Shown piece by piece: positions 33,000 to 44,100 of a stretch of 64,000 nt of DNA. The notes under the pieces were generated by a model. The model did no database searches. It was not told the origin of the DNA and saw only the letters and a list, made by a program, of their open reading frames with translations. Every line of letters starts with the position of its first letter. Position 1 is the stretch's first letter. The stretch is taken from the NCBI GenBank assembly GCA_019916065.1, contig CM034244.1:24792471-24856470 (forward strand), given 5' to 3'. The translations under genes and the position numbers were made by a program. The stretch comes from Vitellaria paradoxa (Eukaryota; Streptophyta; Magnoliopsida; Ericales; Sapotaceae).

Positions 33000-34710
33000 A
33001 GAAGAAAAAAAAAGGGAAAAAAAGAAAAATGAGGGAAAGGAAAGAAGAAGCTGGGCCCTTGGCACAATTATCCAACCAAACATCAATTCGGGCTATATCT
33101 GGCTCAGGAAAAATAAAATAAATTAACTCAACCTCATAATAATTACTTTTATTGGCTCAAAATAACACATAAATGGTCAAAATTAAATATCTGATAGATA
33201 TTTTGACAAAACTAACCTAATCATGTATATATTAATTTTTAATTGCCTACCGAGTTTTTTCCCCCTAGTTTTTTAGTTTAAGGCAAGTTAGCAATGTTGG
33301 AAGCAAAATTTTTCTTCGTTAAAAAATTTAACACATTACAGTTTCTAAGTAATCATGCTTGTCTTATTGGAAGTGCGAACAGGTGATGGTTTAATGTGAC
33401 TAAAATTCGTTTACTTGGAGGCTGTTTGGTAATATTGTTGTTTTTCTGTTTATATTTATATGTTTATGTTTTCTGTTTTTTATTTTTTATTGTCTCTTAT
33501 TTTTTTGGAATAAAAACTGAAACTGTGTTTGGAAATACAATTTTGTTTATAATTAATAATTTTTTTATTTTTATAAAATATTTAATTTTATTAGTTTTTT
33601 AAAAATTAATTGAACTCAATAAATATTTTTTATTAATTTAATTATATTATTTATTAAAAATAATTGAATAAAATATAAATATTATATCATTTAATCTAGT
33701 AAATATAAAATATAGTAATTATAATTTAATTATATTATTTATTAAAAATAATTGAATAAAATATATTTCATAATAATTTAAATAATTTAATTACAATGTT
33801 TATCAAAAATAATTTAATAAAATATAATTCATATTAAATAAATTAATTTAATTATGATATTTATTAAAAATAATTTAATAAAATATATTTAATATTATTT
33901 AAATTAATTATTAAATTAAATTATATTAAATAATTTAATTATAATATTTTTTAAAAATAATTTAATAAAGTATATTATTTATTCAAAAAATTTAATAATC
34001 TATATTTCTTATTAATTAAATTAACTAATTTAATAATTTATTAGAAATAAATTAATAATAGATATTACATATTAATTTAATTTAATTATATTATTTATTA
34101 AAAATAATTTTAGTTTAATAAATATTTGAATAAAATAATTTATTTTAATACGATGCAACAAAAATAAATAAAGTATTAAAATTAACAAAATGTTTGTAAC
34201 ATAAAAAATAAAATGAAGATATCTTTTTTTTTTACATTTTTCTATTTAAGTTTTCATTTTTTTGAAAATAAAAAAATAAACAGATTTAACAAATATGTTT
34301 CTATTGCCAATTTACAAAATTTTAAAAATATAAACAGAAAAATAGAAAATAAAACATTACTAAACGGAGCCTTGCTAAACGAATTTAAGACCGTGTGAGG
34401 TTAAAATCATTAACTTGGTAAATGAATTCTTTTAAATTAAATTCGTTTCCTGATAAACGAAGTTGAACTCATTTTGATAAAAAAAAAGTTCTAAATTCAC
34501 TTTTAATAAATTGACGCTCGCATGTCCGTTGGGGTCGAAATGCCATGTTCTTTCTAAATTTCCACCTCTAAATCGCCCACGTGTTGTGCTCTGTAAAATC
34601 TCCCACGTGTCACCTACGTCGTTCGCTCACATGTAGAACCCCTCTCTCTCTCTCGCGCGCTAATGATGTCATTCTCATTAGGCATGTGCTACCTAACGTA
34701 AACTAGAAGA
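33000..34710. other. AT-rich spacer with a degenerate AT tandem array
   Basis: No gene is visible. From about 33637 to 34120 the phrase TTTAATTATATTATTTATTA followed by AAAATAATTnAATAAAATAT recurs at least five times with irregular spacing. At 34555-34660 the base composition changes, with two CACGTG-type cores (CCCACGTGT) and a CT/CG run, which could be an old promoter fragment. Confidence 0.5.
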
Positions 34711-34723
34711 AAGGCGCATTTAT

Positions 34724-35068
34724 GGGAGCGTTTGTAACTTCAACGATCTAAAAGTTTTTAAAAGTGAATTTTAAAATTATTATGTAATAATTATTGAATG
34801 TTTATATTTGATTTGATATAAAATTGTTAAAAAGTATATAAAGTGACACGTGAAAAAATTTTAGTGGAAGATTTTGAAAATTTTTAGAGTTTTGTGTAAT
34901 TTTTTGTGCAAATGTCAGATCACTTTTTTTTGAATTCTGACAAAATCCATTGGAATGCACCATTTTAGTCCGTTTCAACGACTTTTGAAATTTTTTGCAG
35001 TCCGAGAACCTGTCAGCTTTTGAAATTTTTTGAGATTTTTTTGAAGCTTTTTGGGGTTCCAAACGCCC
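34724..35068. mobile_element. MITE, 345 bp, with TTTAT target duplication
   Basis: Ends GGGAGCGTTTGTAAC and, inverted, GGGCGTTTGGAACCCC. Direct copies of TTTAT flank it at 34719-34723 and 35069-35073. No coding capacity. Confidence 0.7.
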
Positions 35069-35124
35069 TTTATGTGCCCACCACTTTTTTTTTTAAAGAC
35101 ATAGCGTATGGGGAGGCACATTAA

Positions 35125-35280
35125 GGAAGTGTTTGGTTAAAAAAAAGTTGATCAAAAAATATAGTAAAAATACAAAAATTTGATGTAAAAGTGATATATG
35201 GTAAAATTTAATTAGAAGAAAGTACAAAAAGTTAGTAAAAATTGATGAGTTTTGATTGATCTTAGTTAATCAAACACACC
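35125..35280. mobile_element. MITE, 156 bp, flanked by TTAA
   Basis: Terminal inverted repeats GGAAGTGTTTGGTTAA and GGTGTGTTTGATTAA, with TTAA on both sides (35121-35124 and 35281-35284). This resembles Tourist/PIF-Harbinger MITEs, which duplicate TAA or TTA. A relative in opposite orientation lies at 39374-39526. Confidence 0.75.
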
Positions 35281-35284
35281 TTAA

Positions 35285-36639
35285 AAAAGTTATTACTCCC
35301 AAAATAGAATTCTTATTAGTTTTTTAAAATTTGTCAATTACTTAATCAGTTGCACCATCAAATGAAAAATTGAAATAATTAACAATTATTTAAATAGTTA
35401 CATATTAACCATAATCTCTATTTTTATTACACTAACTAGCATGTTATATATAATTTTGAATTTACTTCTTTGCCTATTTACCAAAGACATTGAAACCCAA
35501 ATAAAATAGGTGATATAAATATAATTTTTAAAGATTGTTTTACAAATTCTAGATTATTTGCTTAGTTTTACGGAAAAATGAGCACCAATTAAGGTTTTCT
35601 TTTAATGATATTATAGTATAGACAACTATCTTAATTTAAAATAATCATTGCAGTTTTATTGGGGGTACTGTGGTTGGTCTAAATCGTGCCCAAAATCCTG
35701 CCTTGACACTGGTGTGGTGCCTGCCAAGGAACCTCCGACATTCAAGTTAGCAAAACAGAGGATTGAGAGAGTATTTTGGCAGAAAAATGGTAAAGCTTAA
35801 TGAAGGTATGTGCCTGTACCTGTTTCTTACACTGGAGGTACACATATATAGTGGGAGGATGAATCTGCATAGACCCCATACGTGTGAGCTATACAGAATC
35901 CAAGTTCTCATCGAATCAAATTGTACCACGTGTATGCCCGAATCCCCATGCAAATATTCTGTAATTAGTTATCCAAACCGTTATTAAACAAGCAGTGTAT
36001 CTGTAGGCGGATATCACGAGACATGTCAGAGGACAGTTAGTTACACGATTGTAGCATGAGCAATTTAGCCTGATCATATCAATCAGACTAGAAGCCCAAT
36101 CGCCCAATAACCGACAGATCGATAGGGTTGGTCAAAACTCTCCAGATCGATCCCACTGTCATTGCTTATACATACACAAGCAAATAACAAATTTGAAAAA
36201 CAATGCGCACAGCCTAAACTTTAACATTCAGGCATAATTAACTGCTGCACTATTTCATGATGAGGCTCCTATCTACAGTAGGTAAATTTATATACGTATA
36301 TAATCTATATAATAAAACACATCATCTGATTTAGTATTTGTTCCAGTTATTATTAAAATTTCACCACGTTATCACTTATTATATACTTATATAATAAAAT
36401 ACATCATTTGAATTTGAAATTCAAATAAATATCTATATAATAAAACATATCCTTTAAAATTCAAATAAATATATATATTATATTTTGTAAAATTACACAT
36501 GCATATATTATATATCTATATAATAAAACACATCATTTGATTTGACATTTCTTCTAGTCATTACTAAAATTTTGTCACGTCATTATTTATTATTTATCTA
36601 TATATATAATAAGACACATTCTTTGAATTTGAAATTTGA
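35285..36639. other. Spacer with repeats of the TATATAATAAAACACATC type
   Basis: No gene is recognised. A segment of ordinary composition at 35640-36150 has open frames but no family signature. From 36270 to 36630 the phrase CTATATAATAAAACACATC followed by TTTGA recurs at least four times at irregular intervals. Confidence 0.4.
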
Positions 36640-36883
36640 TGTGATGACCCAGAATTTTAATGCTTTGGTTATTTGTTAATTAATATTTAATTTGGTAAAA
36701 ATAAAATTTTTATTGATTTAAATTTTTGAGACATAAATTAAATTCAATTTTTATTGTGGACGCACAAATTGTGTGAGAAATTTTTTGTATTTAATTATTT
36801 TTGAGAATTACAAAATTATGGTTTAATTTTGATAAATTATTAATTTAATGAAATATAATTTTTTTATGAAGTTCACGGTACTA

Positions 36884-36914
<31 letters not shown>

Positions 36915-38901
36915 GTTTGTTAAGTAATAATATTATATATTTCTAACGGCCAATTGGATTAATGTGTGATAGATTAAAAAGTAAGAGTTCAAATTCTAAT
37001 TCTATTTGGTTTCTAATGTGCAATCTGAATTAGTTTGGGTGTAGATTGGATAAGGATAATGTGAATTAAGCATTCTATTTCTATTTGAACTCTTTAAACA
37101 ACAAATTAATAATATGTTTACGTGCGTATATATATATTTACACACTTGTTATATGCAAATATATATATATTAATCAGTATATATATAACTTAAGACGATC
37201 TAGATTAATGGGTACGTGAAGTTAGAAGTCTAGTTTAATTTGGATTCTAGTCCTTTTTCCATTAAGATTCTACCAACTAATAGCAAGTACGTGGAGTTGG
37301 AAGTCTAGTTTGATTTGGATTCTAATCTTTTTTTTTATTAGGATTCTACCAACTAATAGCGAGTACATAGAGTTGGAAGTCTAGTTTGATTTGAATTCTA
37401 ATCCTTTTTCCATTAGGATTCTACCAACTAATAGCTAGCCTAGGTATACGTGTATATATATATATATAATATGCGTTCTTCGGCAGTAAAGGAAAATGGT
37501 TAAAAAAAGGAGAGAGAGAGAGAAAAGAAAAGATAAGAGGTAGTGGCCGCAGAGAAGAAAAAAAAATTTAATGTGAATGCTGTGGAGATTACCAGCTTCT
37601 TGATAGCCGCGGTGATCTTAGTCTGATCTGATGATTGAGTTTTGGGTTTCGTTATGACTTGGGTGTTCTTTTTGCAGATTTAATTTGAGGTAAGGGATAG
37701 AGCCTTTAATATTAAATATGTGTATATTTGTATGTATATATATGTATTATTTAAATCTGAGATGAGCAAACAAATCATTGATTTTTAAATTTGAAACTTA
37801 TTCATACATATGTATATGATATATATATATCATATACATATGTTCTTAAAGCAAAACTACACGTATATTTACTGTAGGTGTTAACCGTAGGATTTTTTTT
37901 TAATGTGATAAAAATTTACGTTAATTATGTGCTGGTGAATTAATGGTTAATAAGGTTTTAAATTTTAAATTAAGAAAAATTTATATAATGTGAATTCCAG
38001 GTGAAGTTTGAATTTATTTTTATTTGGGATTGAAGGGTGCTGAAATATCGGGTATACGTACCCAAGGGTTGAAAGTCCAAAAACCTGCGCGGGATTGGTT
38101 ATCAATTCTAGTAGGTTAGTAACCTACGACTGAGCAGATGCCTAAGGGTGGTATATTATATTCCTAAGATTTCAGTCTAGGAAGCAAACACCGAAGGATG
38201 GTGTATATTGGTTGGGTCTTGCTTCTACGAGACAACGAAACAGACATTGAAGGACGATGTATATTGGTTGGGTCCTGTTTCTATGGGACAATCAAGCAGT
38301 AGTACCTCAAAATTGAATTGTTTTCTTTGATGTGTGATGTGGTGCTAAAACACAATTAATTGTAATAAAAATAAATTGATAAATTGATTTAATTTGTTGT
38401 TTGAGATTGCTTCTTGTGCATAACTGTTTCACTTAGTAGCATGTTAGAACATTACTGCATTTACATTATTATTAGGGTTCCGAGCACACGTGGTATTAGT
38501 GCTCATCCCCTTACAGTTTGTGATGCAGGTAATGAGATTGAGTCATGTGCTAGGCCTAATGAGAATAGAAATTAGAAGTTTTATTTATTGTTATATAGTT
38601 ATGTAAAACTTTAGAAAAAATTATTTTTAGTGGATGGTAACAAATCTCTGTTTGTGAGGTGAAGATAAATTATTGATTATTTATTTTTGTGGAGATTGTT
38701 TGGGTTTAATTTTGGAGCTTATTGCCAGATTGGCTTTGACTAATGCATTTATTTAAATTTAAAGTTTAATTTTATTTATTTTTATTTTTATAGCTCCATA
38801 GAGTGTGTGTATGACTTTGATGAATGACAAGAGAAGTTGTTAAAATGTGTATTATTTATCTTTTATTTACGTGCTTGGATTATGAAATTCGGGGTGTGAC
38901 A
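36640..38901 (+). repeat. Probable solo LTR of a Ty3 element, 2262 bp
   Basis: Begins TGTGATGACCCAGAATTTT and ends GGGGTGTGACA, the same pattern as the minus-strand ends of the chromovirus LTR in this window (TGTAATAACC...GGGGCGTGACA). Flanks are TTTGA on the left and TTTAA on the right, a four-of-five match for a target duplication. Inside lie a 75 bp repeat in three copies (about 37212-37437) and a 56 bp repeat in two copies (about 38193-38304). No internal genes or second LTR are seen. The final 415 bases recur at 5645-6059. Confidence 0.7.
37212..37437. repeat. Three-copy 75 bp tandem repeat inside the solo LTR
   Basis: Units start GTACGTGAAGTTAGAAG (37212), GTACGTGGAGTTGGAAG (37287) and GTACATAGAGTTGGAAG (37363), and each ends in TCTACCAACTAATAGC. 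Confidence 0.85.
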
Positions 38902-38913
38902 TTTAAAATTCAA

Positions 38914-38944
<31 letters not shown>

Positions 38945-40400
38945 TTTACAACTTTTATAAATTTATACTAACATATACAACTCCAAGCACGTGTATTTAT
39001 TATTTCTTATACTTCACTTGGAGTAATTAATTTGATGAGATTTTTTAACAGTTCTTATGTTTGGAATTAAAATAAAATTTTATGAATTAGATTTGATTTA
39101 ATTTCATAAATTAAAATTTAAAATTTTTAAATCATTTGAAATCTAACTCAAAAAAATAGAATTTGATGAGAATTTATTATTTTCTTAAATTATTTAAGTA
39201 ATATCTTTATATATCATATTTATCAATTTTTTATTTTCTATTAACTTGATCAAATTTAATATTTCTTTTAAATCAAATTAATTAAATTGTTAAATTTAAA
39301 TATATACTTTCAACACAAAATTTTATTTATTAAAATTAAATTAAATCAAATAAATTTAATTATATACTAAAATCCTGTTTGGTATATCAAATTTTATCAA
39401 AACTCAACAACTTTAACTAATTTTTTATAATTTTTTCTAATTAATTTTTTTACATATCATTTTTATGTTACATATTTTTATTTTTAGTATACTTTTTAAT
39501 TAATTTTTTATCAATCAAACACTTCATAAGTGATAAATGTTTTCAAATAGAGCGTTGATGAGTTGCCAGAATACCGCTAACTGCTAACTGGACCCATAGC
39601 ATTTTGGGGTACCAAATCCTTTCATTGCAAGTTGACTCCCAGACAATCGGGTACCAAATCGTTTCATCACAACTTGACTGCCAGACAACGTGCCAAGTGC
39701 TTCATTTGTAGCCGCTGGACTCCTTGACACCGACAGCTTCGTCCGGACAAGGGTTTCAGGCAGCCGTTTTCACACTGCAAGGACCGAAAAGTAAAAATAA
39801 ACGGCTTTAATTTTATTGTACTTTGATAACATATAATTTTTTATATTTTTGTATTAGTTGTATTTTAATTAATTTTTTAATTTTAATTTTTATTTTAAAA
39901 TTAATTTTGATTTAATTATAATTAAATCAACACCATTTATTTTTACATTAGAAAAGGTATTTGAAAAGATAAAAAGTGAAATAAAATAAAATAATTTAAG
40001 ATATTTTATAAATTTATTATTCGTATAATAAAATAAAAAATAAATAATTTTTATAATCTGTCAAAAATTTTTTAAATCTTTAACTGGCGCCAAACAAACC
40101 TTAGGAACCAAGTACAAATCAGCATCAAAGACGTCGACAACGAGTCAGACGCTGCCGCATCCCATCGAAGTAACATTGACCTTTCCAGTAACTCCTCTTT
40201 ATGCTGCATCAATTGAAAGGGTATTCCTGAATGGCTCTATTTATTAAACTATGACCCGTTTGAAAGTAGAATTTTATATAAAAATTAATTAAAAATAATA
40301 AAGTTTGTGTTTAATAAAATATTAATTTTCATCACTTCTTTTCATCATAGTAACCTGTTTCACTTAAAAATTAATAAAATTTTTATTAAATATACAAAAG
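38902..40400. other. AT-rich spacer upstream of the hydrolase gene
   Basis: No gene is visible. It holds an AT microsatellite just inside the left edge (about 38908-38938) and a MITE copy (39374-39526). A 43 bp direct duplication containing GGTACCAAATC and TTGACTnCCAGACAA lies near 39606 and 39649. A short GC-richer stretch (39540-39790) precedes another AT-rich part. Confidence 0.5.
39374..39526. mobile_element. MITE relative of 35125-35280, inverted
   Basis: Similar throughout to the reverse complement of 35125-35280, including TCAAAACTCAnCAA and the terminal CAATCAAACACTTC. Terminal repeats are more diverged. Confidence 0.65.
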
Positions 40401-40756
40401 TCTCGTTTGGCATCAAAATAAAATACTAAAAATTTATATAAATCTCTAATAACACCTTTACATTTAATTTTTTCATCATCACTAATTTTTAAAAATTTTA
40501 ATATTTCGCTAAAAAAATAAAAAATTTGAAAAAAAGTTAATCAAATGTGTAAATTTTTTATACAATCATATTTTTCGTGTCGAGAGTTTTCAAACGAGTA
40601 CTATTGTCGCTATTTTTTGTGAATTTTTTTGATTTCGTGAAAACGGATTTGAAAAATTATTTTCACGGTTTGCAACTTTAAAAAAAAAATGACACCAAAA
40701 TTAATTCAAAACTACATTTTATCTCAATTTATTTTATTTTTTTACTCAAACAAGGC
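40401..40756. mobile_element. MITE copy A, about 356 bp, upstream of the hydrolase
   Basis: Begins TCTCGTTTGGCATC and ends CTCAAACAAGGC. It matches 43856-44217 over its length, including ATACAATCATATTnTTCGTG. It ends about 385 bp before the hydrolase start codon, so it lies in the likely promoter region. Confidence 0.75.
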
Positions 40757-41140
40757 AAAAAATTATTAAAGATTATCAAAAATTTTTAAAAATTATCAAA
40801 AAATTATAAAAAAATTACTAAAAATTAATATTTATAACATATCAAAAATTATAATTAATGACTTTTAATAAAAAAGGCCAAAATTACTAGTGGTTGTGCA
40901 TCCAACGCCCGCACCTTTGGGACGACGACGAAATTCAACTTTAGACACGAATGTTGGCTTGCTTCGTCCCTCTTGCCCCCCAAACTCAATATCTACCAAC
41001 TCGTCTACACCAAGCCCCTCAGCTCTGGTAATTGGGTTTTTATGTCCTGTCGCCTCACTTCTCAATTTTGAATCTTAAAATATTGTTGATTCGATAAATT
41101 TCAGTAGATCCGATTCCAAATACTCAATTATCACCAAGAA

Positions 41141-44100
41141 ATGGGTAACTGCATTAGCTTCACGGCCCTGCAAAACCGGTTCTACATCTACTCCTTCCGC
41201 AACGCCGGCCTGAAATCGGCCACCACCGATCTCGGCGACGGCACCATCATGCACTGCTGGGTGCCCAAGACCCACAGACCCAGCAAGCCCACGATCCTCC
41301 TGATCCACGGAATCGGAGCCAACGCAATGTGGCAGTGGAACAAGTTCGTTTCTCCTCTCTGCTCCAGATTCAACGTCTACGTCCCGGATCTACTCTTCTT
41401 CGGTGAGTCCTACACGACCCGACCCGAGCGGACGGAAGCGTTCCAGGCCCGGTGCGTGATGAGGACCATGGAGGCGCACGGGGTGCGTAGGATGCACTTG
41501 GTGGGGCTGAGCTACGGAGGGTTTGTGGGGTACAGCATGGCGGCGCAGTTCCCGGAGGCGCTGGAGCGGGTGGTGATTGGGGCGTCAGGGGTGTGCTTGG
41601 AGGAGAAGGACATGGATGAAGGGTTGTTCAAGATGAAGAGCATCGAGGAGGAGGTCGCCATACTGCTGCCTCAGACGCCGGAGAAGATAAAAGAGTTGCT
41701 TCAGATTTCTTTCTATAAGCCGCCGAAGATGTTCATGCCGACTTGCCTCCTCAACGATTACATCGAGGTAAGGGTTCAAAACGTCATTTCTCACTGGGCT
41801 TGATTTCTTTTTGCTGGGGACTTTTCACTTTTAGTTGCCATTACACTCTCTAATTGAAATGGTTTATTTGATAAATTTTGGTTTATTATGTGGGAACCCT
41901 TATTAATTTTTATATTTAGAATTAAAATAAAATTTTATGAGTTAAATTTGATTTCATTTCATAACTTAAATTTTATATTAACGAATTGTCATTTGTTATC
42001 TTTGTTTTGAATTTATTTTTCATTCTTTATTTTTTTAAAATAAAAAAATAATTTAAAATGTATTTGATTGTTTTCAAAATATATTTTTAAAAAAATAAAA
42101 AATAAATTTATACATAAAATATAAATAATAAAAAACTATTTTGAACGTTTTTTAATTCAAAATAAGAAAAATTTCAAATCACGGAAAATAAAAAATATCA
42201 AACCAAATGCATTTTTTGTTTTTGTGTTTCGAAATTTTTAAAATATAAAACACATGAGTTAAAAAGTAAAAAACAAAAATAAAAAATAAAAATAAAAAAT
42301 AAAATATAGAAATATAAACCAAATGTCATCTAAATTATTTAAAATCTAACCAAAAGTAGTAGAATTTGGTGAAAATTTATTCTTTTCTTAATTTATCTTT
42401 GAGCAAATTTATCCTTATATATTATATTTACTATATTTTTTATATTTTATTAACAGGATCAAATTTAGTATTTTTTTAAAATCAATTTAATTAAATTCTT
42501 AAATTTAAACATGTATTTCAAACAAAAAATTTCATTTATGAGATCAAATCAAATCAAATTAAATAATTATTTTAAAATTAAATTAATTCTAAGAGAGAAA
42601 TATTTTTAAACAAAATTATTACATTTTTTATTTTTAATTTCTGACTTCTTATTATAAACAGTTCATGGATTGAAATATAGAATTGTGTGAGAGATTGAAC
42701 AATTTTGGGTTTATTGACTTTATGATTAGAGATGGGTGTGGAGAGGTAAATAAAGTTAGAAGTTGTGATTTATTCTTCATCAGGTGATAATTTCAGATTC
42801 CTATTTCGTGCCAACTAATTGCATATCTATGAGTATTTATAATTAAATATTTTAAAATTTAATAAATATGTTAAATAATTAATTTATTTTAAAATTAAAT
42901 TATATTAATTTTGAGTTAAAAGTGTCATGTTCAGATTATTATTATTATTATTATTATTTTTTATGGGTTGGATCTAATGTTGCAATTCTGACATTTTGAA
43001 AGATCTCCAACTAGTGTAGTATGGCACATATACATAGACTATTATTGTTGCCCATTCTTTGCAAGAGATGAATTAACAAATTTGTTCTCATTAATTTAGT
43101 GTGCATTTAGTTTACTAAAAATCACTAAAAAATTCTGAAAATCTTTAAAAGTCTTTCACTTTTTATCTCACTGCAAGAATTACGGATGCACAAATTATCT
43201 TACTTTATTTCATTTTATCTCATTTTTTGTTACTCCAAATACACCCTTAATGCGTTAAAAAAAAAGAAAAAGATAATTTAGCTTTTTAACTTGAATTTTT
43301 TCATTTCATTTCTAAAATGTATTCTTGTTTCAATTCTTTAATTGACTAAATGTTGAAATTTTATTTTTATTCCTATTCCTGTTCTTGTTCTCATTTTCAT
43401 TAGTAACCAAACAAAACAATAACTTATAAATCACGTGGACCAAATAAAACTATTAAAATTTCATGCGTAGAATCACCCTTAAGGAGGAGCTCTTTTAAAT
43501 TGAATTCAAGACCTTTCCGAGGGAAGATTTGAATTCTGGTCAAATTGAACTAGTCAGTTGGTTATCCATAGGTTATTCTTTTACAATCTCTTTGGATCAA
43601 AACATAAGGTGTCTTGGAAGCATTAAATCGAGTCAAATGTAGAAGCAATTATACTTCAAAAACTACATTTAGACATCAAGTCGATGAATCCAGTGGGTTA
43701 GTAATAGTGGAAAAACTGAGATTAACTTAAAAAGATGAATAAAGCATTTATGATGTAAGATGGTGCATTGGAGTTAGGATTAATGAAGCAATGAGGGGGA
43801 GAGCATTAGTGACATCCCGTTCGCTTTTATTTCAAAATGAAAATTTTGTTATATAGGCCCCGTTTGGCATCACGAACAAATTCTATAAATCTTTATAAAT
43901 TGCTAACAACCTTTCTATTTTTAATTTTTCCGTCATTACAAATTTCAAAAAATTTCAATATTTCACTGAAAAAATAAAAAATTTGGAAGTAGGTTAACCG
44001 AATGTATAAATTTTTTATACAATCATATTCTTCGTGTCGAAAACTTTCAAAGGAGTACCATTGTCACTATTTTTTGTTAATTTTTTTGAAACCGTAAGAA

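Noticed and set aside
41075..41308. Minus-strand frame opposite hydrolase exon 1
   Set aside because: Shadow of the GC-rich coding exon; the plus frame has the catalytic motifs and splice borders.
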